A stretch of 64,000 nt of DNA from Shinisaurus crocodilurus. Lineage: Eukaryota; Chordata; Lepidosauria; Squamata; Shinisauridae. Position numbers and translations under genes: made by a program. Of this stretch, positions 44,119 to 53,909 are shown piece after piece. Where the stretch lies: the NCBI GenBank assembly GCA_021292165.1, contig CM037880.1, positions 185,501,970 to 185,565,969 of the forward strand, in the 5' to 3' direction. Position 1 is the stretch's first letter; each line of letters begins with the position of its first letter. The notes below the pieces were generated by a model, which was not told where the DNA came from, did no database searches, and saw nothing but the letters and a program-made list of their open reading frames with translations.

Positions 44119-45422
44119 GTAGGTACATGAATGTTGGGATATTACCATTTTAGACAGCCTTATTGGTTGCATGAGTGGTATGACTTTGGGAGTTTATTCA
44201 TAGCAGGCTATCATGGAATATAATTCCATGATACAATTCCATAATTAGTTCAACAAGAGAGCAATAACTGCTTTTAGGGGCATATCTTACATGATATCCC
44301 ATTAAATATATGCATTTATTAAGATACTGATTGCAAGCTTCATATTGGCTTTAAAATAGGGAATCAAGAATCATTCATCCTAAACCTAAGCATGATTGCT
44401 CAGATGCAATTCCGTACTGAATTTCATGACATTTGCTTCCTCCTCTAGGATTGCAGCCAATATGATTATTAGGTTGTTCTTGTGTTTAAGGAACACTAGT
44501 CATATATTGTATGAGCCACTTTTATAAAAGTTTTTCTTATTGAAAAAAAGTTTTATTTTCCAAAGAGTTACTGCGGCCAACATGGAAAACTAGAGCAAGA
44601 CTACGTGTTGCTATGATTATTTCATGGCTTTGACATTTGGCTTTGAACCCAGATTCTGTGGCAAGGAGTTGAGTTTCTTGAAAGACAGCTGAGAGAGAGC
44701 AAGGAACATCGTTGAGTTTGACTACAAACAATGTTGCACCTCAGAAGGCTAGTTTTCTTGCATGAGAGAGAAAGCATGTAAAACACGTAAGGCCATAACC
44801 TGTACTAGACCACTTTCTATCGGTACAGAAGTATATGCAAGCTTTTGGAATACACAAAATATGCCTGATGCTTTAGACCACTGTAGTTCAAAAGCTTGCA
44901 TACTTCTACACCAGCAGAGGAGTTGATTTAGTATACCAATAATTGCTAAGACAATCTAATGCAGCAACTGAATATATGTCAAACTATGAATAAAAGCAGG
45001 AGATACTAGTGGTTCTCAGATTAATGACTCTCCCTAACTCTAATGACAACAGGATAATATGACAGGAAGGCAAAGGGAAGTGCAGTGATTAATCTGGGAC
45101 ATGAGACCAGGGAAAGGGTGTACTTCCCTAAACATTGTTTCACCTTAGGCATGCAAATCTCTTATTTGGAAATCAGTCATGCCGCATGAAATATTAAATG
45201 CCTTTCTTCTATATTTGTTTCATAACTGCTCTCACAACTTTTCTACCAAGAAGTGAAATATAGTTTTTGTAGGTATCCTGCTTCTCCTGAGAGGCAACAT
45301 GACTTCATGATACAGGCAGGATTTATACTTAATGTTGGTGTTTGTAATATTGCATGCAAAACTGAAGAAATCACTTCTATCCAATTGCGAATATATTTGT
45401 TCTGTCCCTGTTGTCTTCTTAG
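44119..45422 (+). other. ZC2HC1A intron 3
   Basis: 1,304 bases. It contains the small foldback at 44822-44925; otherwise nothing is recognised. Confidence 0.6.
44822..44925. mobile_element. short foldback MITE
   Basis: The left arm, CAGAAGTATATGCAAGCTTTTG, and the right arm, CAAAAGCTTGCATACTTCTAC, are almost perfectly complementary. They are separated by about 45 bases. Confidence 0.75.
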
Positions 45423-45564
45423 CCAGAACCCCCAAAGAAACCATCAAACTGGAGACGTAAGCATGAGGAACTCCTAGCAGCTATACGAGCAGCCAAAGGA
45501 GTTGATCAGGTTCTTAAAGAAGGTGGAAAACTTCCTCCTCCTCCACCACCTACTTATGATCCTG
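45423..45564 (+). CDS. ZC2HC1A: ZC2HC1A coding exon 4 (linker, polyproline)
   Basis: 142 bases, phase 0 in and phase 1 out. PEPPKKPSNWRRKHEELLAA, IRAAKGVDQVLKEGGKLPPP, then PPPTYDP. The N-W-R-R-K-H-E-E segment followed by a predicted helix and a run of six prolines is the conserved linker between the two fingers of ZC2HC1A. Splice sites: CTTCTTAG|CC and CCTG|GTATGT. Confidence 0.95.
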
Positions 45565-46065
45565 GTATGTAATGTGAGAATCTGAAGATATGCTTGAATC
45601 GGAGCACCTGTTCATGCGGTATTACTTCCAAATGGAAGCCTTCTCCAACCTGGTGCTTTCTGGATGTGTTGTACTACAACCCCTATCATTCCCAGACAAC
45701 TTGGCTCCTCCAAACTCTCAGGTGTTTGGGCTGGTCATGAACAGACTAACATGCAGTTCAATGCAATAATACATTGCTACTATGCTTGCTTGGAACACAC
45801 ATCTCTGTACACATTTGAAACCCAGTTCCACGTTCAGGGAATAAACCCTGGAGGAGCAAAAGATGAGGAATTTAGACTGGGTACTTGGGAACCTCTGCAC
45901 CTCTGGCTCTCTTGCTTACGTGCAGAATTTTAATGTCTTTTTAACATGGACTTCACATAGGCCTGTATATGATGATCCCATCAGTCTATTTTTTCTTTTC
46001 CCCTCCCTGAGCTCTATGACTGAGTCATACCTGTGTTTAAAATTGTACTGCTGGAAAGAGTTATA
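45565..46065 (+). other. start of intron 4, no repeat recognised
   Basis: Unique-looking DNA before the MITE at 46066. Confidence 0.5.
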
Positions 46066-46244
46066 CAGTAATACCTTGGATTGAAAGTAACTTGGTTTGA
46101 GAGAGTTTTGCCAGACAAGCAAATTTTTTTTTATTTTTTTTTTTTAAATATTTTATTAAATTTTAAAACAATACAAAGAAAATAACATACACACATAACT
46201 AATATTGTGCTCCCATCACCATGGGACCAAACAATCCAATAACT

Positions 46245-48935
46245 CTATAATTGTTCATTATTCCAAAAATACAATATATCTTGACAGGGTAAACTCCCTT
46301 TCCCCCTTTTAAACACATATTCCAAAAATAAACCCCAAATATCCTTAAAATTATTTTTCTTTAATTGACCCCTTTTGCATTTAATATTACAAGTCAACAT
46401 ATCATTCAAAGCCATATCCCATACTTCCTTATACCATTCAGTAATAGTGAAAACTTGCTGGATTTTCCATTTCCTTGCTATCATTAGTCTACCTGCCGTT
46501 AACAAATTTATGATTAATTCTTTAACATTTTGTGAACCGATCACCTTTTCCGTTATTGTTAGCAAAGCTAGTTTAGGGCATACCTCTAAATCAACTCCAA
46601 CAATTTCTGATATTTCCTCAAAAATCATTTTCCAAAAATCCATTACATTTTTACAACTCCACCACATATGAGCATATGTACCCAATTCCTGACATCCTCG
46701 CCAACACATTGGAGAACATTTATTATCTATTCTATTTAATCTCACTGGGGTCAAATACCATCTCCAAATTAGCTTATAAAAATTCTCTTTAATTCTTATA
46801 GACATATTTTTCAATATTCGCCTATCCCAAATCTTATTCCACTCATCCTTTGATATTTCCTCTTCAAACTCTGTATCCCAAACTATTTTAAGATTTTCTG
46901 CTTGCTCTTCTGATTTCTGCAACATTTTATATAACATCTTTGTAAGACCCCTAGCTGATGCATTTCCTTCTACAAGTTCTCTAGACATAACCACCTGCTC
47001 AAATGCAGTGAAATCCCTTTCATGCTCATGTCTCCTCTTCCATTTCTTACCCCATTGTACTAATTGAATTAAATTTACCAAGAAATTCTTCCTGCCCCAA
47101 CCCTATCAATTATTTGCTGTCTTGTCTCCATTTTTTCCAGCCAATCCATTAAAGTTATCACCTTTTTCTCTCTAAAAATTCGTTCTAAATGTCTAACATT
47201 CTCGGGAAAATCTTCCATAACCACCACTGGCGTAAGCGGGGATATACCTGGTAAAAATATTTCCTTATTTCTACCCCAAATTTCTAACATATTTTTTAAA
47301 AAGGGATTTTCTAATCTTTTTTTCATAATATGTCCTTGTTTTGTAAATAAGAATTTATCCACCCTATTACCCATTTCAAATGCTTCTATTTCCCACCACA
47401 TAAAATCTTTTCTAACAATAATATCCATGATATATCTAAGTTGATTAGCTATATAATACCATTTAAATTAGGGAGACCAAGTCCCCCTATTTTTGAGCTT
47501 TATACCATCTATTCTTAGTAATCCTTGATTTTCCCCCCATTACAATAGCTATTTAACATTACTTGCCACTCTTTAATTTCTTTCTCTGATATCTTATATG
47601 GTATCATTCTAAATAAAAAATTAAACTTCGGTAAAATCTTCATTTTAATCAAAGCTATCCTACCAAACCACGATAATCCCAATTTTTTATAATCCTCTAT
47701 TTGATTTTTAACTTCATCTTTTAGTTTTTTAAAATTACATTCCCCTATTTTATCCAAATCTTTTAATATATCAATACCTAAATATTTAATTATATTTTTT
47801 ATCTTTATATCCACTCCCCTTTGTTTAAATCCCCTTTCCTCCAGTTTACTATAATTAAATGTCATTATCTCCGATTTATCCCAATTAACTTTTAACCCTG
47901 TTACTTCTCTAAATTCATCTAAATGTTTCTCTATCCAATCCCAATTTTCTATAGGCCGTTCTAATGTTAACAAGATATCATCTGCAAAAAGGTTTATCTT
48001 ACATTTGGTCTCTATTCCTATCCCCAATAATTTCTTCTCCTGTCTTATCGAATTCGCTAACAATTCCATAACTAACACAAATAATACTGGGGAAAGGGGA
48101 CAACCCTGTCTAGTTCCCCGGCCTAGGCTAATAGTTTCTGTTATTCCATCGTTTACAATTACCGACGTGACATTATGAGTATATAATTGGTTAGTAATAC
48201 CTATAAATTTTTCTCCAAACCCCATAGTTTTTATTAACATCTTTAATGCAGGCCATTCCACACAATCAAAGGCTTTAAAAATATCCAATGCAAGAACCCC
48301 CGCTTTCAAATTATTTTTCTTTATTAAATAAATTATATTCAGAACCCTCTTTGTTAAATCTGCCATTTGTCTTCCTTGAATAAACCCACATTGATCTATC
48401 CCTATATACTTATTTAGAAAACTATTCATTCTTCTAGCTAAAATTGCTGTCAATAGTTTAGCATCTTGATTAATTAATGATATTGGTCTATAAGAACCTG
48501 GTTCTGCTAAATCCTTTCTTGGTTTCGGGATTAAAATGGTCAAGGACTGTTTCCATGACGGGGGGATCTCTCCCCCCTGTAAAATATCATTAAACAACCG
48601 TTTTAACTTCGGAATTAACATTTTTTTAAAGACTTTATAATATTCCGCCCCCAGACCATCCAGTCCTGGCGTTTTCCCCTGTTTTAATTTATTTATAGCA
48701 CTTTCTATTTCAATTTCTGTGAATGGTTGCTCCATTTTCTCTCTATCTTCATCCTGGATTTTTATTTTTAAATTTTTCTCGATATATCTTCTACTCTCAG
48801 CTTCCGACCATTTTCCTGCCTTATATAACTCCGTGTAATATTCATGAAAAATTTTCAATTTATCCTTTACTAGATTATATTCTTTACCCCTCTTATCTTT
48901 AATCATCCCCACTAAGCTTTTTTCTTTTTTTTTTG
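46245..48935 (-). pseudogene. L1 ORF2 reverse transcriptase and C-terminus, frameshifted
   Basis: RT motifs: KTPGLDGLGAEYYK, PGSYRPISLINQDAKLLT, DIFKAFDCVEWPAL, GTRQGCPLSPVLFVLVMELL and the catalytic FADDILLTL (about 47970-48000). The C-terminus shows CSPMCWRGCQELGTYAHMWW SC, the Cys-rich domain of L1. The frame changes in the T-run near 48916-48935, at least once around 47465-47540 (a C6 run is at 47533-47538) and near 47085-47100. Each piece is otherwise free of stops, so these are small indels in a protein that is otherwise preserved. Confidence 0.9.
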
Positions 48936-50075
48936 TGCTAATCTAGCCAACATTTTAGAGTTTTTATTACTATTCTCAAAATACTCCCTTTTTGTGTAAA
49001 TCAAATTCCTTTGTACCCTGTCCAGTTCTTTATTCTCCAATTCTTTCCTTTTACCCTGTAATTCTGCAAAAATCTTTTTATCCCTCTTCTCTAAATACTT
49101 CTTTTCCAAATCCCTAATCTCCCCCTCTAGCTTTTGATAAAAAACTTCTTGTTGTTTCCTCAAATTTATTGCCTCTCTCAATCCTATTCCTCTCATTGCA
49201 CTCTTCATTGTATCCCATATTATCGCTTCAGTACATTCTTCTGTTTGATTAAATTCCCAAATTTCCCTCAATTCCTTCTCTATTTTCTCTGTTAAATGTT
49301 TATAACGAAAAATATTACAATTCAATCTCCATCTTTTCGCTTCTCTATAATCCTTATGTATCTTCAAATCCATGTTAACCAAAGCATGATCTGTAACTTT
49401 TATCACTCCTATCTCTGTGCCCAGGACCCTTGAAAACAGTGTCCTGGACACAAAAATAAAATCTATCCTAGAATAATTCTTATTTGCTGATGAGTAAAAT
49501 GTATATCTTTCTTCATTCCCCTTGACCCCTCTCCAAACATCTAGCAACCCTTCCTTACTAATTAACTTATTCAAGATCGTTAGATTATTTCTCTGATCTT
49601 CTCTCGTCGGATTGGATTTGTCTTTTCTTCTATCCAATACCATGTTAAAGTCCCCAGCCATAATAACCCTTTGATTTTGAAAATTACCCATTTCTTTAAA
49701 CACATGTTGATAAAATTCTCCTTGATTTTGATTGGGAGCATAAACATTAACAATAACATATTCTTCCCCTCCCAAGGTCCCATACATTATAATATATCTA
49801 CCTGTATCATCCTTTTTCACCTTTAGAACATTAAAACCACAATTCTTTGAAATTATAATTGCTACTCCTCGCGATTTAGATGATCCACATGCTATCTCAT
49901 ATATTCTAGACCACCTCAATTTCAATTCATTGACTCCTTTCCTTGCCTGGTGCGTTTCTTGCAAGAATATAATATCTGCCTTATCCTTTTTAAGAAGTGC
50001 TTCTATTCGCCTTCTCTTAGTAACTGAACCTAGCCCCTTAACATTTAAAGTTGAAATTCTTAACTTATAATCCAT
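48936..50075 (-). CDS. L1 ORF2 N-terminal endonuclease part
   Basis: It starts with MDYKLRISTLNVKGLGS (catalytic-site N), then FLQETHQ (E), VIMAGDFNMVLDRRKDKSNP (D/N), YSRIDFIFVSR and VTDHALVNMDL (DH). This is the complete apurinic-type endonuclease of L1, about 235 residues, followed by a helical linker ending in a lysine run coded by an A-run, where the frame is lost. The start codon is 265 bases downstream of the ORF1 stop. Confidence 0.9.
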
Positions 50076-50340
50076 CTATTAACAACATTTTTTCTTTTTT
50101 GGTCCCCAAAGGTGAAAATAATACACAATAACATACCCCTTAACCCACCCCCACATTCATCTAAACTATCCCCCCTGCTTAGCCAGGGCAACTTGCCCCA
50201 CCCTAAACCTACCCACCTATCCCGGGGGGGGGGGGAAAGGACCCATCACCAGCCCGAACAGCAGCCCCTCATTCCCTCCCGGATAACTTCTTTATAAAAC
50301 ATTTTCTATTTCTTTTTTCTTCTCGTGTTGAAACGACCTC

Positions 50341-51240
50341 TTATACAATTCCTCCACTGGCTCCTTCTTCTTCCAGTTGACCCATCGATTCTGGACCCTC
50401 CGCATCATCATGAAGCCCCAACTCTCCCAGCAGGCCCATGCCTTGATCACATGATGAGATCTTGTATCTCTTACTGTTCCACACAAAAGTAAGAAAAACT
50501 GGGTAACCCCAATTGTATTGTAATCCCTTTCTGATCAAGACTGCTGTACACGGTTTAACACTTCGCCTCCACTTTATTGTTTGCTGACAAAGATCATTGT
50601 AGATTTGCAAAGTAGCCCCCTTGAAAGCTACTTGACCTTTCTTTCTAATCTCTTTCATGAAGACATCCTTCTTGTATAAATTTGCAAATTTCAGTACAAC
50701 ATCTCTGGATGTCATACCACGCCTTAATGCTCCCACTCTATGCACAATCTCAATGTCCATATCATCCCAAAAAATTGTTTCTCCAGAGACAGCTTCATTC
50801 ATCCATTCCAAAATACTGCCTCTTAACTTATATCCAGTCTCCCCCATCTCCATGGGGAAGCCTCTGATCCGAATGTTGGAACGACGTTGCCTGTCTTGCA
50901 TGTTAATCATCTGTATTTCCATCTCATTAAATTTCATTTCATACTTTTCAAAACTTTTTTCATCCTTCACCTGGAGTTTTTCCACCTTATCCACTCTAAC
51001 TTGCAGCTCTTTAACTTGAACCCCTAAATGATCTATGGACTTTCGCATTTGCTTCATATCCTCTTGATGCAGATTTTGAAATTTCTCAATTGCTTCTATT
51101 TGTTTCTGCTGGCCTGCTTCCATAGAGCTTTGAAACTGTGATAGAATTTTCTCCCAATCTGGTGCTGCCCCTTTAAGCTTGGCTGGAGATATTGACTTTG
51201 GCTTGGCACCAGCAGGGAATTTGCCAGCTGAATCCGCCAT
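50341..51240 (-). CDS. L1 ORF1 protein, intact frame
   Basis: 299 codons from the ATG at 51240 (MADSAGKFPAG, good Kozak context AAAAATGG), uninterrupted. An upstream extension to 51465 is open but is more likely 5' UTR. Order: Lys/Pro/Ala-rich N-terminus, coiled coil (about residues 45-115, with MRKSIDHLGVQVKELQVRVD), an RRM-like domain opening RRSNIRIRGFP, and the C-terminal domain with ATLQIYNDLCQQTIKWRRSV and LIRKGLQYNWGYPVFL. ORF1p is an RNA-binding trimer that packages L1 RNA. Confidence 0.9.
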   Translation of the reverse strand: MADSAGKFPAGAKPKSISPAKLKGAAPDWEKILSQFQSSMEAGQQKQIEAIEKFQNLHQEDMKQMRKSIDHLGVQVKELQVRVDKVEKLQVKDEKSFEKYEMKFNEMEIQMINMQDRQRRSNIRIRGFPMEMGETGYKLRGSILEWMNEAVSGETIFWDDMDIEIVHRVGALRRGMTSRDVVLKFANLYKKDVFMKEIRKKGQVAFKGATLQIYNDLCQQTIKWRRSVKPCTAVLIRKGLQYNWGYPVFLTFVWNSKRYKISSCDQGMGLLGELGLHDDAEGPESMGQLEEEGASGGIV

Positions 51241-52028
51241 TTTTCCGCCCTTCCCCCTCGCTGTCTCGAAACTTTCACTACCTCGTGGCTTCTTATCAGG
51301 ACCCAGTTGCACAGTTTGATAAGAACATTCAATATCTTTAGTGTCAAGGATCCTAATTAGCCTTTTCAAACTGTTATCCGAGGGATGCGCCCGATCGCGT
51401 TTCCAAAGAGGGGGTAGGGACTTTTTCACCCGTCTGGAGCTCATAAACAATCCAGAGCGAAGCACATCAAAAGAAAGCTATTCTTGTTATTTCTTTGTTA
51501 GCTCTATATCTGCATACTTTCCAGAAAGCAAACAGCAAAGGAATTTAAACTCACGCTTTGTCTCTCCTGTGTATTTGCAGATGTTTTCAAATCATTCCGG
51601 GAGCTCGGCAGAAAAGCTACTGCTCCATAGCCAGCGCAGGCTCCTCCCCCCGACAAGCAAATTTTTAAATATTTTTTTTTTTTTTTTTACTTGATATACA
51701 AGTGACGTCTTGCAATACAAGTACTGTAGTACGGCTTATATTAAAAATCTCTGTACACATTTTTTGGGGAGGATTTCATTTTGAGATAAGAGTGTTTTGG
51801 ATTACAAGCACGTTTCCGGAACGAATTATGCTCTCAATCCAAGGCATGACTGTATATGTCTTCTACTGTGAGAAAGACACAAATATTCTAAGCCACCTCC
51901 AGATCCTTGGCACTCATATTTTGTCTAGGATTCCTACTGTATCTTTTTACACATGGGATTGTAGGAGTATTTCCATGACACAAAAATTTAAGTGGAATGA
52001 AGCCCGCAGTTAAGCAAAAACTTGATCT

Positions 52029-52194
52029 ATTTCATAGATCTATTTCATAGATCATAAGAGTTGGGAGCCTACAAGGCTATCGAGTCCAACCCCCTGCTTA
52101 ATGCAAGAAACTAGAGGAGGGGTCTCCCATCCAAGTAATAACCAGGCTTGACCCTGCTTAGCTTTCCACACTCAGACAAGTTGAGCCAGCGTAA
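52029..52194 (-). mobile_element. 5S rRNA-derived SINE with CR1 tail (copy 2)
   Basis: Minus strand: AAGCTAAGCAGGGTC, AAGCCTGGTTATTACTTGG and ATGGGAGACCCCTCCTCTAG, then TTGCATTAAGCAGGGGGTTGG and a short CR1 end with TCTATGA repeats. It has the same 5S/CR1 junction as copy 1 and the same 5' limit (GCTGGCTCA...TTGTCTGAGTG). Confidence 0.85.
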
Positions 52195-52984
52195 GCCACA
52201 GGCCTGTATTTGCTATATATTCAGTTATGTCTTCCTTCACCTTGAAGTGGTGGGTGATGAGGCAGCAGGCATAGTATCAGGAATATTGGTAGCAGAAAAC
52301 TGGCAACAAGTCTGACAAAGTGTAGGCTTGAACTCACTTGAAGGTAATCTCCCTCCTTGACGATGGCAAAAAAAAGTATTTCTCCATTACCATTGCATCT
52401 GTGCAGTTTCATCCAGCAGAACCTTTCCAGACCTCTTACGCTTGGGCCCTAAGTAAGAACAGGAGGAACTCCTGATAGTTCCCTGTTACTTATTTGCTTC
52501 ATATTTTGCAAATAAAGTCACTCATATCTGTTCCAACTTAATTTCACATTGACTTTCAAACCCTGGGCACTATCCAAGCCTGCCACTGCACTCCTGCTTG
52601 ATTGTTTGTGCAAGCGTACCTATCACTTGCGCAACAGAAAGCTAGTGGTTCAAACAGCAACCTTGGAAACAAACTCTTGTTTCCAGATTGGTACAGGTCA
52701 GCAGAGCTTCCTTCTGCAAGCTCTGCTGACCTTCCCTGTTCCAGAAACAAGCATTTCCACTCATTTCAGGTTGCTTTTAGAACCATAGCTTCCTGTTGTG
52801 CTAGCCATGAATTCCACTGGCAGGCTTGGATATTGACTCCTGTACCAGAAGCATCCACTAAATCCATCACTTGCATTTGATTGGGTAAGTTTCAGCTCTT
52901 GTTACCTGAAGATGTGGACTGGGTTTTTAGAAAGGTCCAACCTTGCTAAACCCTGCTTGCTTAATCCCCTGCCCAACTTGGTTC
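52195..52984 (+). other. intron 4 stretch, nothing recognised
   Basis: Contains a local direct repetition of GCAACAGAAAGC/AGTTCCCTG-like words and short CTTCC tracts. No gene and no clear repeat. Confidence 0.4.
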
Positions 52985-53909
52985 ATTAAATCCAGATTGG
53001 GTGACTATTAAGGAGGTGATCAGTGCCTTCCTTCAAGAGGAGATAGTACCTTCCTGAATAGTGCAGCTGATGGTAAGACTTTTATGGGAAAAGCCCTCTT
53101 TGGGTCCCTTAGATCTAAGGAGTTATACACCAATCTTCAACTTGCCTTTTTTGCATAAAGTGGTTGAGCAGGCTCCAGTTGCTACTGGATGATACATATT
53201 AATTAGACCAAGTATTATCCATTTTCCAAACGGATTTAGACCAGATACTGCCTTGTTTATTTTGGAGCTTATGCTGTATTGCTAAGACATGGATGGGGGA
53301 GTTCAACCTTGTTGACTGTCCTGGAACTTTCAGCTGCTTTCAGTACAGTCAACCATGGTAACCTTGTGGGCCAACTTTCTAGTTTGAGAATGGGGCACTG
53401 CTTTGCAGTGGTCCTACTCCTGTCTGGCCAGAAGGTTCCAGAACATAGTGCTAGGAGACTATTGTTGGTCCATGGGAATTAACCTGAAGGATTTTTCAGG
53501 GGTCAGTGCTGTCTCCTATGCTATTTAACATCCTCTTGAAACTCCTGCATAAGATTGTCAATACACTTAAGATGAGAGGTGTCATCAGTAAGCTGATGAC
53601 ATTTGGCTGAGACCTGGGGATGTATGAGAATTTCATTTTTTGCTCGCAAAACATGGGAGCATGCCCCATTCAAAGCTGCGAGCATGTGTCCACTGAAAAT
53701 ATTTGTAAATGTTTGAGCACATGCTGACATTCATCTCGTTCCTGATTCCCAGTTTGATTTGCATAAATTTCCTAATTTGTGTAAATTTCCTCTGTAGACT
53801 GAATCAGCCCCACCTATGGAGGGAAATTGCGCAAATTATGAGATTTGCAAACTCTGGGGAAACTTGTGCAAATCTCCTGTTCGATCGCTGCTTGATTTGT
53901 GCAAGCTTC

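Larger units (their letters stand above)
46129..51651 (-). mobile_element. near full-length L1 LINE with 15-bp target duplication
   Basis: It is flanked by identical GACAAGCAAATTTTT at 46114-46128 and 51652-51666. The minus-strand element has a 5' UTR (about 51241-51651), ORF1 (51240-50341), a spacer with a G13 run, ORF2 (50075 to 46245, broken), a short 3' UTR and an A-rich tail (T-rich at 46129-46145). The length of about 5.5 kb and the exact target duplication make it a fairly recent, untruncated insertion in intron 4. Confidence 0.95.
46066..51852. mobile_element. pogo/Tigger-like MITE split by an L1
   Basis: The left piece, 46066-46128 (CAGTAATACCTTGGATTGAA), and the right piece, 51652-51852 (ending AATCCAAGGCATGACTG), together make one copy of the MITE seen at 24504-24750. 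It is flanked by TA (46064-46065 and 51853-51854). The L1 with its 15-bp target duplication occupies 46129-51651. Confidence 0.85.

Noticed and set aside
51241..51465. Upstream extension of L1 ORF1 to a start at 51465
   Set aside because: The ATG at 51240 has a better Kozak context and is followed by a typical ORF1 N-terminus; the extension is more likely 5' UTR.
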